NCBI GenBank assembly: GCA_022652985.1
Contig: JALCRY010000002.1
Coordinates: 49,185-113,184, forward strand
DNA length: 64,000 bases
Reading direction: 5' to 3'
From: Eubacteriaceae bacterium
GTDB lineage: Bacteria > Bacillota > Clostridia > Peptostreptococcales > Anaerovoracaceae
The notes under the pieces are model-generated. The model was not told the origin of the DNA. It worked only from the letters and a program-made list of their open reading frames with translations, and ran no database searches. Numbering within the stretch: position 1 is the first letter of the stretch; each line of letters begins with the position of its first letter. Shown one piece after another: positions 34,773 to 43,558 of the stretch. Made by a program: the position numbers and the translations under genes.

Positions 34773-35837
34773 ATGATGAATATTAAAAAAACAATAACAA
34801 CAATGGCCTTGGCCTTTATGACATTTACCGCTTTCACGCTGACCCCTCAGGTCGCACTGGCGGACACTGGCAGCACAGTAACGGCTCCGACGAGCATTAC
34901 GGCATCTGCTGAAGCTGAAGATTACAACACTGTCGACGTCTCCTGGGCATCGGTCGACGGCGCAAACCAGTACCTCGTATACATGGCCTGCGGAAACGGA
35001 TTCGCTTATGAATCGCAGACCAGCGGCACGAGCTATACTCTGGACGCAGTACCGGGCGTGACTTACAAGTTCGTTATCGTCGCGGTATCATCCACAGCAT
35101 CGTATGCGCAGACGACACTGAAGGACGCCAAGGCGGACGCTCTCGGCGTATCGGAGATCACAGAGGTCAGAGCAGCGCTCGGGCAGAGCACTCTTTCCAA
35201 GACAGATGCGACATACACGACAGTCGGTCTCTCCTGGACGGCGGTAGACGGAGCAACGAGCTACCAGGTCTATAAGAAAAGCACAGGATCATTCAAAAAA
35301 GTCGCGACGACTTCCGACACATCTTACGAATGCACAAATCTCAGAGAAGGCACTTCATACAAATTCGTAGTCAAGGCAGTCAGAGCAACAGACACATACA
35401 CAGCGACCAGAAATTCGAACGTCATCTCAGCCAGAACTGATATGAGATCGGGCCGCGCAAGACTCATGAGCCTCGCGAAGAAAAAGCTCGGATGCTCATA
35501 CGTCAGCGGTGCAGCGGGACCGACAAGGTTCGACTGCAGCGGATATGTATATTACTGCTACAAGAAGTCCAATGCGAGCACGAAAAAATTCCACCGCACA
35601 TCGGCGCAGGGTCTTTACAGCCAGCTCAAACATTACAACATCGGCACTGACCTGAGCAAGGCTGCGAAGGGCGACATCGTTCTCTGCGGTTCGAGCAAAA
35701 GCAGCATTTCGCACGCGGCTATGGCTTACAGCAGCACAAAGATAATAAACGCGGCCAACCCGAGAAGGGGCGTCTGCGTTATGCCGGCAAGGTATTTCCA
35801 CATCGTGGCTATCATACATCTGCCTGCAAATAACTGA
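34773..35837 (+). CDS. Secreted FN3-like / NlpC-P60 peptidase
   Basis: The 354-aa exported protein has a signal peptide (about 1-30, ending QVALA). Two fibronectin-III-like repeats follow (about 38-120 and 140-222, each with the pattern VDVSWxxVDGAxxYxVY...SYxLxxxxxGxxYKFVVxAV), then an NlpC/P60 domain (about 230-350). The catalytic Cys255 is in RFDCSGYVYYCY and the His is in ISHAAMAYS. It probably cleaves peptidoglycan peptides at the cell surface. A terminator follows. The choice between two adjacent ATGs at 34773 and 34776 is open. Confidence 0.88.
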   Translation: MMNIKKTITTMALAFMTFTAFTLTPQVALADTGSTVTAPTSITASAEAEDYNTVDVSWASVDGANQYLVYMACGNGFAYESQTSGTSYTLDAVPGVTYKFVIVAVSSTASYAQTTLKDAKADALGVSEITEVRAALGQSTLSKTDATYTTVGLSWTAVDGATSYQVYKKSTGSFKKVATTSDTSYECTNLREGTSYKFVVKAVRATDTYTATRNSNVISARTDMRSGRARLMSLAKKKLGCSYVSGAAGPTRFDCSGYVYYCYKKSNASTKKFHRTSAQGLYSQLKHYNIGTDLSKAAKGDIVLCGSSKSSISHAAMAYSSTKIINAANPRRGVCVMPARYFHIVAIIHLPANN

Positions 35838-35862
35838 TAAAACCAAATAATAAATGTTATGA

Positions 35863-35890
35863 AAAAGCACTCGGATCTCCGGGTGCTTTT
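35863..35890 (+). terminator. Terminator after the NlpC/P60 gene
   Basis: AGCACTCGG / CCGGGTGCT arms (one T-G pair) with a four-base loop are followed by TTTT. Confidence 0.75.
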
Positions 35891-35964
35891 CACATGTGCC
35901 TGTTGTGAAATCATGCGGCAGTCGTCCGCGGTGCCCGCAAGCGCCGTGTCTCCGCCGCTGTGTT

Positions 35965-37020
35965 TTAGAAGTAATAATTGAGATCCGCCTTGTCGGTGGT
36001 CGCTCTCAGTGCCGTTTCCCTGGTGATCCTGCCGGCTTTCACGAGCCGTGCCAGGTCGCCGTTCAGCGTATGCATGCCGAGAGGCGCCGATGACGCCATG
36101 GTCGACGGCAGCTGATGGCATTTGTCCTCACGGATGAGATTGGCGACGGCATCATTGCCGATCAGTATCTCAGTGGCCGCGACGCGTCCGTCCAGCGTGG
36201 TCACCGGAAGCAGCTGCTGCGTAATGACTCCGCGCAGCACCATCGAAAGCTGGCTTCTCATCTGTCCCTGTATCCCTGACGGGCAGGTGTCTATTATTCT
36301 GTCTATCGTCTGTGCCGCACCTGTCGTATGCAGAGTCGAAAGCACCAGATGTCCCGTCTCGGCCGCTGTTACTGCGGTCTGGATCGTTTCATAATCGCGC
36401 ATCTCGCCGACCAGTATGACATCCGGATCTTCTCTGAGCGCCGACTTGAGGGCCGTCGCGAACGACTCGACCGTCTCGCCCACCTCACGCTGATGCACGA
36501 CAGAAAGATTCTGCTCGAAAACATATTCGATCGGATCTTCGACCGTCAGGATATGCTCCGCGCGCGTCCTGGAAATATAGTCTATCATGGCCGCCAGCGT
36601 TGTCGACTTGCCGCTCCCGGTAGGTCCGGTCAGCAGTATCAGTCCGCGCGGTTCATCCGCCAGAGTCTTCATGACCTGCGGAAGCTGCAGCTCCTCCAGC
36701 GTAGGTATCGTGTTCCTGATGATCCTGACCGCCGCGGTCAGCCCGTTCATCTGACTGTAGACATTGACCCTGTGCCGCTCTCCTGTCGGGAGCGCGTAGG
36801 CGAAATCTTCATCATGCCCCGCCTCCAGCGATGCTTTCTGTCTGTCACTGCACATTGACAGGATCAGCTGTCTGACTTCGTCGTCCGGCATTTTTAACTG
36901 TTCTTTGGTTAGTATTCCGTTTTTTCTCGTTACCACCGGCGCATCTCCGCCTACGGTAATATGCACGTCCGAGCAGCCCTCTTCACGTGCTTTCTGAAGT
37001 AAAGTATTAATATCCAGCAT
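35965..37020 (-). CDS. pilT: Type IV pilus retraction ATPase PilT
   Basis: PilT is the hexameric ATPase that depolymerises type IV pili. The 351-aa protein has an N-terminal PAS-like domain, Walker A GPTGSGKST (about residues 135-143), an Asp box EDPIEYVFE, Walker B DPDVILVGEMRDYETI and a His box HLVLSTLHTTGA. The AIRNLIRE-like C-terminal region reads AVANLIREDK. It is the last gene of the pil operon, 30 bp after pilB; GGAGG precedes the start. Its presence suggests retractile pili and thus twitching or DNA uptake. Confidence 0.93.
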   Translation of the reverse strand: MLDINTLLQKAREEGCSDVHITVGGDAPVVTRKNGILTKEQLKMPDDEVRQLILSMCSDRQKASLEAGHDEDFAYALPTGERHRVNVYSQMNGLTAAVRIIRNTIPTLEELQLPQVMKTLADEPRGLILLTGPTGSGKSTTLAAMIDYISRTRAEHILTVEDPIEYVFEQNLSVVHQREVGETVESFATALKSALREDPDVILVGEMRDYETIQTAVTAAETGHLVLSTLHTTGAAQTIDRIIDTCPSGIQGQMRSQLSMVLRGVITQQLLPVTTLDGRVAATEILIGNDAVANLIREDKCHQLPSTMASSAPLGMHTLNGDLARLVKAGRITRETALRATTDKADLNYYF

Positions 37021-37050
37021 TTTTGTACGCCTCCATTCGGTGTGCGTTCA

Positions 37051-38727
37051 TTATTCGGCATATCGTGCGATCTTGTGATACTCCTCGACTGTAGTAATGC
37101 CTTCCAGTACGCACTCTCTGGCCTCTTCCTGAAGTGAAGTGAAAAGTCCCGCTTCCCTCAGATATTCTTCCATGTCGGCCTGGCTCGCGCCTTCAGTTAT
37201 CATTCTTCTGATAGTTCTGTCGATCACTACGACTTCATGAAGCGCAGTCCTGCCCCTGTATCCGCTCTGATTGCACACAGGGCAGCCCTTCCCGCGTTTC
37301 AGCTTTGTTCCGGCTTCAACGCCGAGCGCCGCGCATTCCTCCTCGGTCGCGGTATACTCCTCGCTGCAGTGAGGACACACCTTTCTGACCAGTCTCTGTG
37401 CAACAACGCCCGCAAGCGAGCTTGCGACCATGTACGGAGGTATTTCCATATCCTCCAGTCTTACTATAGCAGAAAGTGCGTCGTTTGTGTGGATTGTTGA
37501 GAAAACAACATGTCCTGTTATGGCAGCTCTAACCGCTATCGATGCTGTTTCGGCGTCTCGTGTCTCGCCGATCATTATCACATCGGGGTCCTGCCTCAGC
37601 AGCGCTCTCAGGCCCCGCTCGAAAGTAAGGCCGGCGGTATTATTGACCTGCATCTGATTTATGCCTGTTAGATTTCTTTCGACCGGATCTTCTATCGTCG
37701 AAATATTTATCGGCAGCGTCACCATTTCATCGAGCACCATGTACAGCGTCGTCGTCTTGCCGCTGCCGGTCGGCCCGGTGATATAGATCATCCCGTTCGG
37801 TGCCCCGAGTATCTTCCGGAACTTCCCGTAATTCGCATCGTTCATGCCGAACTGCCCCTGGTGATCGACCGCGATGTCCGCAAAGAGAAAACGTATTACC
37901 GCCTTCTCGCCGTAAACCGTCGGAATGATCGATACTCTGGCGTTGATGTCTTTTCCTTCTATTGTCGCCTTGAAGTGTCCGTCCTGGGGCAGACGCCTCT
38001 CCGCGATGTCCATGTCGGACATTATTTTTATCCTGGCAATGAGCGGAAGCTGAATCGATGAAGCCAGCCTCGCAGTCTCGGTCATTACTCCGTCGACCCT
38101 CACTCTGACATCCACATATTCTTCAAATGGTTCGATATGGATATCGGAAGCGCCCATATTGTATCCGTGTATCAGCAGCTTGTTCAGCGCATCGACCACC
38201 GGCGCATCCACGCCGATCTCCTCGACCCCCGTCTCTTCGACAGGCGGCGCGGCGGATTCGCTCGCCCTCTTCAGCGCATTTCTCGCGGTCACCTCACTGT
38301 ATGCCTGCACGATCGCCCTGCGTATGCGCTCTTTCGGCGCCAGCACCAGGATCAGATTCATCTCGGTCAGCTGTCTGATATCTTCTATCCCGTAGAAGTT
38401 CAGCGGATCGTCTATGGCCACTGTCAGATCCATCCCGTCCGCCTGATAGGCGAGCATATTATAGCGCTCCGCCAGGTGTTTCGGTATCATCTCGACGGCT
38501 TTCATATCCAGTGTGATCCGGTCCAGATCCACGATCTCCATGTTCAGCTTGCGCGCCATCGCTTCGAGCACGTTATCATCGCTCACAAAGCCCAGATCGA
38601 CAAGGATCTCCCCGAATCTTTTCTTCGTATCCGGGTTGTCCTTCTGCCACTGCAGCCCCTGTTCTATTTGTTCTTCGGTGATATATCCGTATTCTTTCAA
38701 TACTTCGCCGAGACGAATATTCCTCAT
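37051..38727 (-). CDS. pilB: Type IV pilus assembly ATPase PilB
   Basis: PilB powers pilus extension. The 558-aa protein has the N-terminal T2SSE domain (about 1-150), Walker A GPTGSGKTT, an Asp box EDPVERN, Walker B DPDVIMIGETRDAETA and a His box HVVFSTIHTNDA. The C-terminal zinc site consists of CPHC and a later CPVC (about 470-500). AAGGAG stands before the ATG, which directly abuts the PilO-like stop. The usual partners PilC, PilM-N-O and PilT are all in the same operon. Confidence 0.95.
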   Translation of the reverse strand: MRNIRLGEVLKEYGYITEEQIEQGLQWQKDNPDTKKRFGEILVDLGFVSDDNVLEAMARKLNMEIVDLDRITLDMKAVEMIPKHLAERYNMLAYQADGMDLTVAIDDPLNFYGIEDIRQLTEMNLILVLAPKERIRRAIVQAYSEVTARNALKRASESAAPPVEETGVEEIGVDAPVVDALNKLLIHGYNMGASDIHIEPFEEYVDVRVRVDGVMTETARLASSIQLPLIARIKIMSDMDIAERRLPQDGHFKATIEGKDINARVSIIPTVYGEKAVIRFLFADIAVDHQGQFGMNDANYGKFRKILGAPNGMIYITGPTGSGKTTTLYMVLDEMVTLPINISTIEDPVERNLTGINQMQVNNTAGLTFERGLRALLRQDPDVIMIGETRDAETASIAVRAAITGHVVFSTIHTNDALSAIVRLEDMEIPPYMVASSLAGVVAQRLVRKVCPHCSEEYTATEEECAALGVEAGTKLKRGKGCPVCNQSGYRGRTALHEVVVIDRTIRRMITEGASQADMEEYLREAGLFTSLQEEARECVLEGITTVEEYHKIARYAE

Positions 38728-39528
38728 TTATTTGCTCCTTGACATGTGCACTTCGGCAGTAATAGTTATGCTGTATGACGCGGTCGTTTTCGCCGCCGCT
38801 GTCCCGGCTGTCGCCGTGCTGCTGCCGCCGCTTATCTGGAAATTGACTGTCCTGACGCCTTTGGCGGTCCTGAGTCTGTCCGCGAGGGCCGTGCAGTTCG
38901 CCAGGCTGCCGTAGGCAGTAATTGTCGCGTATCTGACCGCGACATATGATGTCGAAGTCATGGCGCCCGATGCATCTCCGCTCGTCGCCGTACTGCCTGA
39001 TGTGCCGGACGATGAAGACGTACCTGATGATGCCGACGTGCCGGACGATGCCGACGTGCCGGACGATGCCGACGTGCCGGACGATGCCGCTGTGCTGCTG
39101 CTTCTCGACGTGCTGTTACTATTGCTGCCTGATGTGCCGGACGTACTTCCCGCAGGTTCCGTGCCGATGACCAGCGACTCCGGCGTCAGCCCGCATCCCG
39201 TGACATATCCGGTCATCATCATGTCGATCTGATAATCGGCGATCACTTTCTGGAATGACTGGTTCATGATCCTGATCTTTTTCGTGTATTCTTCCGCCAT
39301 CTGAGCATTCGAATCCTCGGCATCGATCGTGTTCTTCATCTTGTCGTACTGCATTTTCGCAGCCGAGTAATTGTCCTGTGCCGTGCTGTAACGGTCCAGC
39401 GCGGGCATTATAACGAAGCGCCACCCCACGGCGACGATTATTATGAGCGCGAGGCAGTAAACCATGATCTTCTCCCGTTTCGTCATGCCTGCAAACCCGC
39501 TTTTCAATTTTGCCCTGAACTTATCCAT
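38728..39528 (-). CDS. pilO: PilO-like inner-membrane pilus protein with repeat linker
   Basis: The 266-aa bitopic protein has a short cytoplasmic start, a membrane helix (about 21-40), a coiled coil (about 45-100) and a C-terminal ferredoxin-like region (about 192-265). This is the PilO/GspM layout, and it sits in the PilO place of the operon. A long Ser/Gly/Thr linker (about 126-192) between the two parts carries repeats of SGTSAS, coded by perfect 18-bp tandem units. Such a linker is not part of normal PilO, and its length may vary between strains. Function assignment is by topology and gene order. Confidence 0.8.
   Translation of the reverse strand: MDKFRAKLKSGFAGMTKREKIMVYCLALIIIVAVGWRFVIMPALDRYSTAQDNYSAAKMQYDKMKNTIDAEDSNAQMAEEYTKKIRIMNQSFQKVIADYQIDMMMTGYVTGCGLTPESLVIGTEPAGSTSGTSGSNSNSTSRSSSTAASSGTSASSGTSASSGTSASSGTSSSSGTSGSTATSGDASGAMTSTSYVAVRYATITAYGSLANCTALADRLRTAKGVRTVNFQISGGSSTATAGTAAAKTTASYSITITAEVHMSRSK
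39029..39082. repeat. 18-bp tandem repeat, three perfect units
   Basis: The unit GATGCCGACGTGCCGGAC occurs three times head to tail (39029-39046, 39047-39064, 39065-39082) with degenerate partial units on both sides. It codes the SGTSAS linker of the PilO-like protein and keeps frame when copies are gained or lost. Confidence 0.9.
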
Positions 39529-39545
39529 CGGACCTCCCCGCTGAA

Positions 39546-40109
39546 CTATTTGTTATATGTGCACGTGATAACGGCGGTGTATTCATCGCCGTTCCCGCTG
39601 TATCCGTCATAGCTGACTTTTTTGAATGCGGCGATCTTCTTCAGATCCCTGACCATCGAGGCCGCCTGCGACGCCGTCTTTGATGTCACCGATACAGTCA
39701 TTACTCCGTTCCCGGAATCAAAGGTCAGCCCGGTCACTGTGCCTGATGACACGCAGGCCTCGACTTCATTGATCAGCGCCGATGATGCCTGTGAATATGA
39801 GTCGGCCTGAGTTTTGAAATCCTGCAGCCCGTTGTACTGCCCGAGCGCGTCGTTCTTCTGATCTTCAATAGCCTTAGCTTCCTGGTACTGTATCTGATTC
39901 GCGTTGTTGCTCGTATATTCCTTGAAATTTGCCGTCTGATGATTCTTCACCAGAGTCATCCCGGTTATTATCAGGAATGCAAGCAGGACCGCGCCGAGAA
40001 GCGAACACAGCGGGATCAGCGCTTTGCGCCTTGCCAGTCGGGCCGCCTCCGCCTCCGGATCGTACAGGAATCGCTCGTAGAAATTTATTTCCTTTCTGTT
40101 ATCGCTCAT
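39546..40109 (-). CDS. pilN: PilN-like pilus assembly protein
   Basis: The 187-aa protein starts with a short cytoplasmic segment containing INFYERFLYDPEAEAARLARRK, comparable to the INLLP-type PilM-binding motif. It has a membrane helix (about 32-53), a coiled coil, and a C-terminal alpha-beta domain (about 115-185). This is the PilN layout and it sits between the PilM-like and PilO-like genes. It should connect the cytoplasmic PilM ring to PilO outside the membrane. Confidence 0.8.
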   Translation of the reverse strand: MSDNRKEINFYERFLYDPEAEAARLARRKALIPLCSLLGAVLLAFLIITGMTLVKNHQTANFKEYTSNNANQIQYQEAKAIEDQKNDALGQYNGLQDFKTQADSYSQASSALINEVEACVSSGTVTGLTFDSGNGVMTVSVTSKTASQAASMVRDLKKIAAFKKVSYDGYSGNGDEYTAVITCTYNK

Positions 40110-40121
40110 GATCTTTCCCCA

Positions 40122-41015
40122 TTACTCCCTGATAAGATTGCCTGTAGCGCAGATGTGCGCATCCAGTTTGAAGGCGGGATCCGTAATAGTCACGACTTCC
40201 GCTCCGTCTTCATTTATATCTCTGATGGTCAGACTGCTGTCACGGTTCATAAATGCCTTCTGTCTATCCGAGAATCCCATGAGGTATACGAACTCAATAG
40301 GTTCCGGATTCTTCTCGGTGTAATTGAACTGTATCATCCTGGATTCCATCTGATTGATCTCCGCAGCTTCGTCCTCCGAGTCCGGATCGGACAGCAGACG
40401 CGCACGCGAATACATCCTGTACACGCCGTCTATGAAAAGCGTGCCGGTGAGAATGCTCCCGTCGATGTCCAGGACCATTACGGTCCTGTTTTCCGTGGCC
40501 GGCAGCCAGTGTATCATCTTTATCATGCTGGACATGCCGGAATCTATGCAGGAGATCGAAGTGTTGAGCTCGTCGAATATTCGTACATACTGGCCGATGA
40601 GGTCGCGCGGCACGGCAGCTATCAGCGCCAGATCGCCTTCCTCGCCCTTGTCCAGTATCGAATAATCCGTCAGGTAGTCTTCCATTGATTCGCCGTCGCC
40701 GATCTCATCCGTGAACTCGCCTTCGAGCCATTTCCAGATGAGCCGCGGCTTTATCCGCGGTATTTCTTTCGTCTTCAGTATGCCGGGCGACGATCCTATA
40801 GTAATGCGCACATCCTTCAGGTCGGGTCTGGCCGACTGTGTGATGATCCTCTCGACAGCGCCTCTGAACGCGGCTTCGTCCGTCACTATCCCGTTCAGGA
40901 ATGCCTGCGGAGGCATGGCGGCTTCCGTTGATTCCGCCACCTCGACATGCGTTCCCTTCACCTGACCGTAGACCAGCTGTATTCTTTTATTACTGACATA
41001 CAGTGATGCATCCAT
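40122..41015 (-). CDS. pilM: PilM-like actin-fold pilus protein
   Basis: The 297-aa cytoplasmic protein looks like a divergent PilM. It begins MDASLYVSNKRIQLVYGQ (phosphate-1-like strand), has VRITIGSSPGILKTKEIPRI, and a middle VMVLDIDGSILTGTLFIDG resembling the second phosphate loop. AAAGGAG precedes the ATG. It sits at the head of the M-N-O block, which supports the assignment more than sequence similarity does. Confidence 0.78.
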   Translation of the reverse strand: MDASLYVSNKRIQLVYGQVKGTHVEVAESTEAAMPPQAFLNGIVTDEAAFRGAVERIITQSARPDLKDVRITIGSSPGILKTKEIPRIKPRLIWKWLEGEFTDEIGDGESMEDYLTDYSILDKGEEGDLALIAAVPRDLIGQYVRIFDELNTSISCIDSGMSSMIKMIHWLPATENRTVMVLDIDGSILTGTLFIDGVYRMYSRARLLSDPDSEDEAAEINQMESRMIQFNYTEKNPEPIEFVYLMGFSDRQKAFMNRDSSLTIRDINEDGAEVVTITDPAFKLDAHICATGNLIRE

Positions 41016-41033
41016 ACTCGCATTTCTCCTTTA

Positions 41034-42236
41034 TCACATTCCGCCGGACTGTCCGACAGCATTGTACATCGTCGGCAGCGGCAGAATGACAGATACCATG
41101 ATCGTGCCGATTATCAGCGCCATCAGGACTATCATTATCGGCTGAAGCATATCCGTCATCCTGGCGACGGAAAGATCGGCCTCGAAATCGAAATTATCCG
41201 CAGTGCTTTCCAGCATTGCGTCCAGGCGCCCTGTTTCTTCCCCTATCAGCACGCTTGCCGCCAGCTTGGGGTCAAAACCCTTAACTTTCGCCAATGCCGC
41301 CGACAGCGATTCTCCGTTCCTGACATCGTGGATCACCATGTCGAACTGCGATTCCAGATACAGATTGCCTACCGTATTCTTCGTGTTCTGCAGTGAATTT
41401 ATCATGGAAATGCCGCTCGTATAGCAGGAACAGAGTGTCCGGCAGAAACGCGCGGTATATATAGTCCTCATAAGTTTGCCGATCCCCGGCAGTTTCAGAA
41501 TAAAGCGGTCCCAGTATATCCTCGTTCTCCTCCAGGCGAGAAGCGCTTTCACGGCGACGATCACGGCCGCGATCCAGAAGATGACCCAGACCCAGTTCTG
41601 CTGCAGCCCGTTCGAAAGGTTCAGCATAAACTGCGTGATCCCTGGCAGCGGTGTGTTCATCTGGTCGAACAGCTTGAAAAACTTCGGCAGGATAAGAAGG
41701 AAAATAAGCATTACTACTGTAATAGTCACGACCACCAGAATGATCGGGTACACCATTGCGCCCTTTACTTTGCCCTTGAGTTTGTTGGTCTTGTCATAAT
41801 GTTCAGCCATTCTCATACATGTTTCTTCCATAGAACCGGAAGCCTCCGCCGCGCGGAACATGTTGATGAGCAGCAGCGGGAACACTCCCGGCTGCGCCGT
41901 CATGGCATCGGAAAGCATGTATCCTCTCTGAAGATCCTGATGAAGTCTCGTATACACTTGTTTAAGTCTGGGATGAATGTCGCGCTGCACCATAATATTC
42001 AGCGCTCTGATAAGGGGAACGCCCGAACCGAGCATCATGCCGAGCTCACGGCAAAAATCGGCCAGCAGTTTGGGCTTTATCGGTTTGCCCTTTTTTGCTT
42101 CCGCTTCTTTACAGTCGATCATGAATACATTTTCGGCTTCCAGTCCGTCCCTAAGATCATTTTTGCTGTCCGCAAATTTCCTGCCTCTGACTGTTTTTCC
42201 GTTCAGCCTTGCCGCCTGATATTCATATAACGGCAT
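41034..42236 (-). CDS. pilC: Type IV pilus inner-membrane platform protein PilC
   Basis: PilC/GspF is the membrane platform that couples the ATPases to pilin. The 400-aa protein begins MPLYEYQAARLNGKTVRG and has two T2SSF repeats, each with a cytoplasmic helix bundle and membrane helices. The motifs are ELGMMLGSGVPLIRALNI in the first and TLCSCYTSGISMINSLQNT in the second. It ends with two helices around IMIVLMALIIGTIMVSVILPL. I chose the ATG at 42236, where the family begins; 23 more open codons upstream are Arg-rich and unlike PilC. Confidence 0.93.
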   Translation of the reverse strand: MPLYEYQAARLNGKTVRGRKFADSKNDLRDGLEAENVFMIDCKEAEAKKGKPIKPKLLADFCRELGMMLGSGVPLIRALNIMVQRDIHPRLKQVYTRLHQDLQRGYMLSDAMTAQPGVFPLLLINMFRAAEASGSMEETCMRMAEHYDKTNKLKGKVKGAMVYPIILVVVTITVVMLIFLLILPKFFKLFDQMNTPLPGITQFMLNLSNGLQQNWVWVIFWIAAVIVAVKALLAWRRTRIYWDRFILKLPGIGKLMRTIYTARFCRTLCSCYTSGISMINSLQNTKNTVGNLYLESQFDMVIHDVRNGESLSAALAKVKGFDPKLAASVLIGEETGRLDAMLESTADNFDFEADLSVARMTDMLQPIMIVLMALIIGTIMVSVILPLPTMYNAVGQSGGM

Positions 42237-42332
42237 ACGCCCCGCCCCCTTTCTCTGCAGACTGCCCTGCGCATCTCTGCGCACTTTCGTGCATCTGCGC
42301 CGCAAGCCCCTGTAGCTATGCGTCAGTCCGTA

Positions 42333-43103
42333 TTACAGCCCGAAGGCCGCAAGATATGCATACCATATCGCATCACCCGTGAGAAGTCCCACTGCCATTC
42401 CCAGCGCCAGGAACGGTCCGAATGCGAAATGGGCTTTTCTTCCTTTCTTTTTCGTCGCCAGCAGGAAAACGCCGTACACGCCTCCTCCTATTACAGCAAT
42501 GAATGTACCGACCAGCAGCGCTCTCCATCCGAGCAGAAATCCGCAGGCTGCGCACAGTTTTATATCTCCGCCGCCGAAGCTTCCTTTGACGATCAGATCC
42601 AGCAGTATCATCGGCACCGACACGGCGAATATTCCTATGATCCTGGACATGAGCGCGACTTCCGGCATGGCGAATACCGCGCAGATCCCGAGTCCCAGAA
42701 GCACGATATGCATCCTGTCGGGTATTTCCTGTGTGTCGATATCTATGAACGCGACTGTCGTAAGTACGCACAGAGCCGCAAACACTATGAGCGCCTGCAG
42801 AGTCAGTCCGTACACAAACACCGCCAGCAGCGCTTCGACACCACCTATCGTCTCCACCAGCGGATACCTCGGAGAGATCCTGCAGCCGCAAAAACGACAA
42901 CGCCCTCTCAGCACAATAAAGCTAAAGAGAGGGACCAGATCTCTTGGAAGTAATTTATTATGGCAATTCGGACAAAAGCTCCTGCCTTTAGCCGGATTCA
43001 AATTCAACGGTATGCGGTAAATCAGCACGTTCAGAAAGCTGCCGATGCAGATGCCGAATAAAAAAACAAACCCATATACAACTGCATAAGCAACAACCAG
43101 CAT
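42333..43103 (-). CDS. pilD: Prepilin peptidase PilD (A24)
   Basis: PilD cleaves and N-methylates prepilins. The 256-aa membrane enzyme has the zinc CPNC (44-47) and CRFCGC (69-74) pairs, GSFLNVLIYRIP near the start, catalytic Asp121 in FIDIDTQEIPD and Asp180 in GGGDIKL. It is the first gene of the pil operon. The start at 43103 is supported by GGGG eight bases upstream and by a promoter whose -10 box lies over the other possible start at 43139. It contrasts with the degenerate relative at 2917-3687. Confidence 0.93.
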   Translation of the reverse strand: MLVVAYAVVYGFVFLFGICIGSFLNVLIYRIPLNLNPAKGRSFCPNCHNKLLPRDLVPLFSFIVLRGRCRFCGCRISPRYPLVETIGGVEALLAVFVYGLTLQALIVFAALCVLTTVAFIDIDTQEIPDRMHIVLLGLGICAVFAMPEVALMSRIIGIFAVSVPMILLDLIVKGSFGGGDIKLCAACGFLLGWRALLVGTFIAVIGGGVYGVFLLATKKKGRKAHFAFGPFLALGMAVGLLTGDAIWYAYLAAFGL

Positions 43104-43137
43104 GCCATCAACCCCACTATGTTTTTCGTATAGAATC

Positions 43138-43166
43138 ATTTTACCAATAATTTACACAAAAATCAA
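43138..43166 (-). promoter_or_regulatory. Promoter of the type IV pilus operon
   Basis: On the minus strand TTGATT (43166-43161), 17 bp and TAAAAT (43143-43138) lie 35 bases before the pilD start codon. Confidence 0.6.
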
Positions 43167-43283
43167 TGTTTTATCTACTGGCACCCGATAATATGCCTTA
43201 ACTGTCAACATTGATACGATAGGCTTCATGGTGGTTCTCTTTTCCGGCATCTTTATGGCTCTGCTAAAAAAAATTAATCGCTC

Positions 43284-43502
43284 AATTATGCAAAAGCAGT
43301 ATTTTCAGGGCTCCGTTTGCATAATTTCTTTCTGTTATTATGACATTTCTATGATTTTCCGCGCCTTGGTTTACATATATTACCATCAATTATGCAAACC
43401 TCCTGCTGTTTCATCCATTTTGCATAATAAGACTTCACGCCAGACGCTTTTCATGCCTGAATTATGCAAACAGCTGCCCCGATCCTTGCCTTTTGCATGA
43501 TT
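43284..43502. repeat. Three inverted-repeat pairs of AATTATGCAAA
   Basis: This gene-free DNA (43104-43810 holds no convincing gene) contains six copies of one 10-11-bp motif in alternating orientation, forming three pairs. The pairs are 43284-43294 with 43316-43326 (perfect, 11 bp), 43389-43398 with 43419-43428 (perfect, 10 bp), and 43460-43470 with 43492-43502 (one mismatch). The gaps inside the pairs are 20-21 bases and unrelated in sequence. The centre-to-centre distance within a pair is 30-32 bp, about three helical turns. This suggests paired binding sites of a regulator rather than a coding or CRISPR repeat. Confidence 0.8.
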
Positions 43503-43558
43503 TGAAAATGATTCTATTTTTCTGTCCGCTTCCATATCCGATTTTCCGTCTTTTTCCC

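Noticed and set aside
43284..43502. CRISPR array
   Set aside because: Repeats are only 10-11 bp, alternate in orientation and have uneven spacing; no cas genes nearby.
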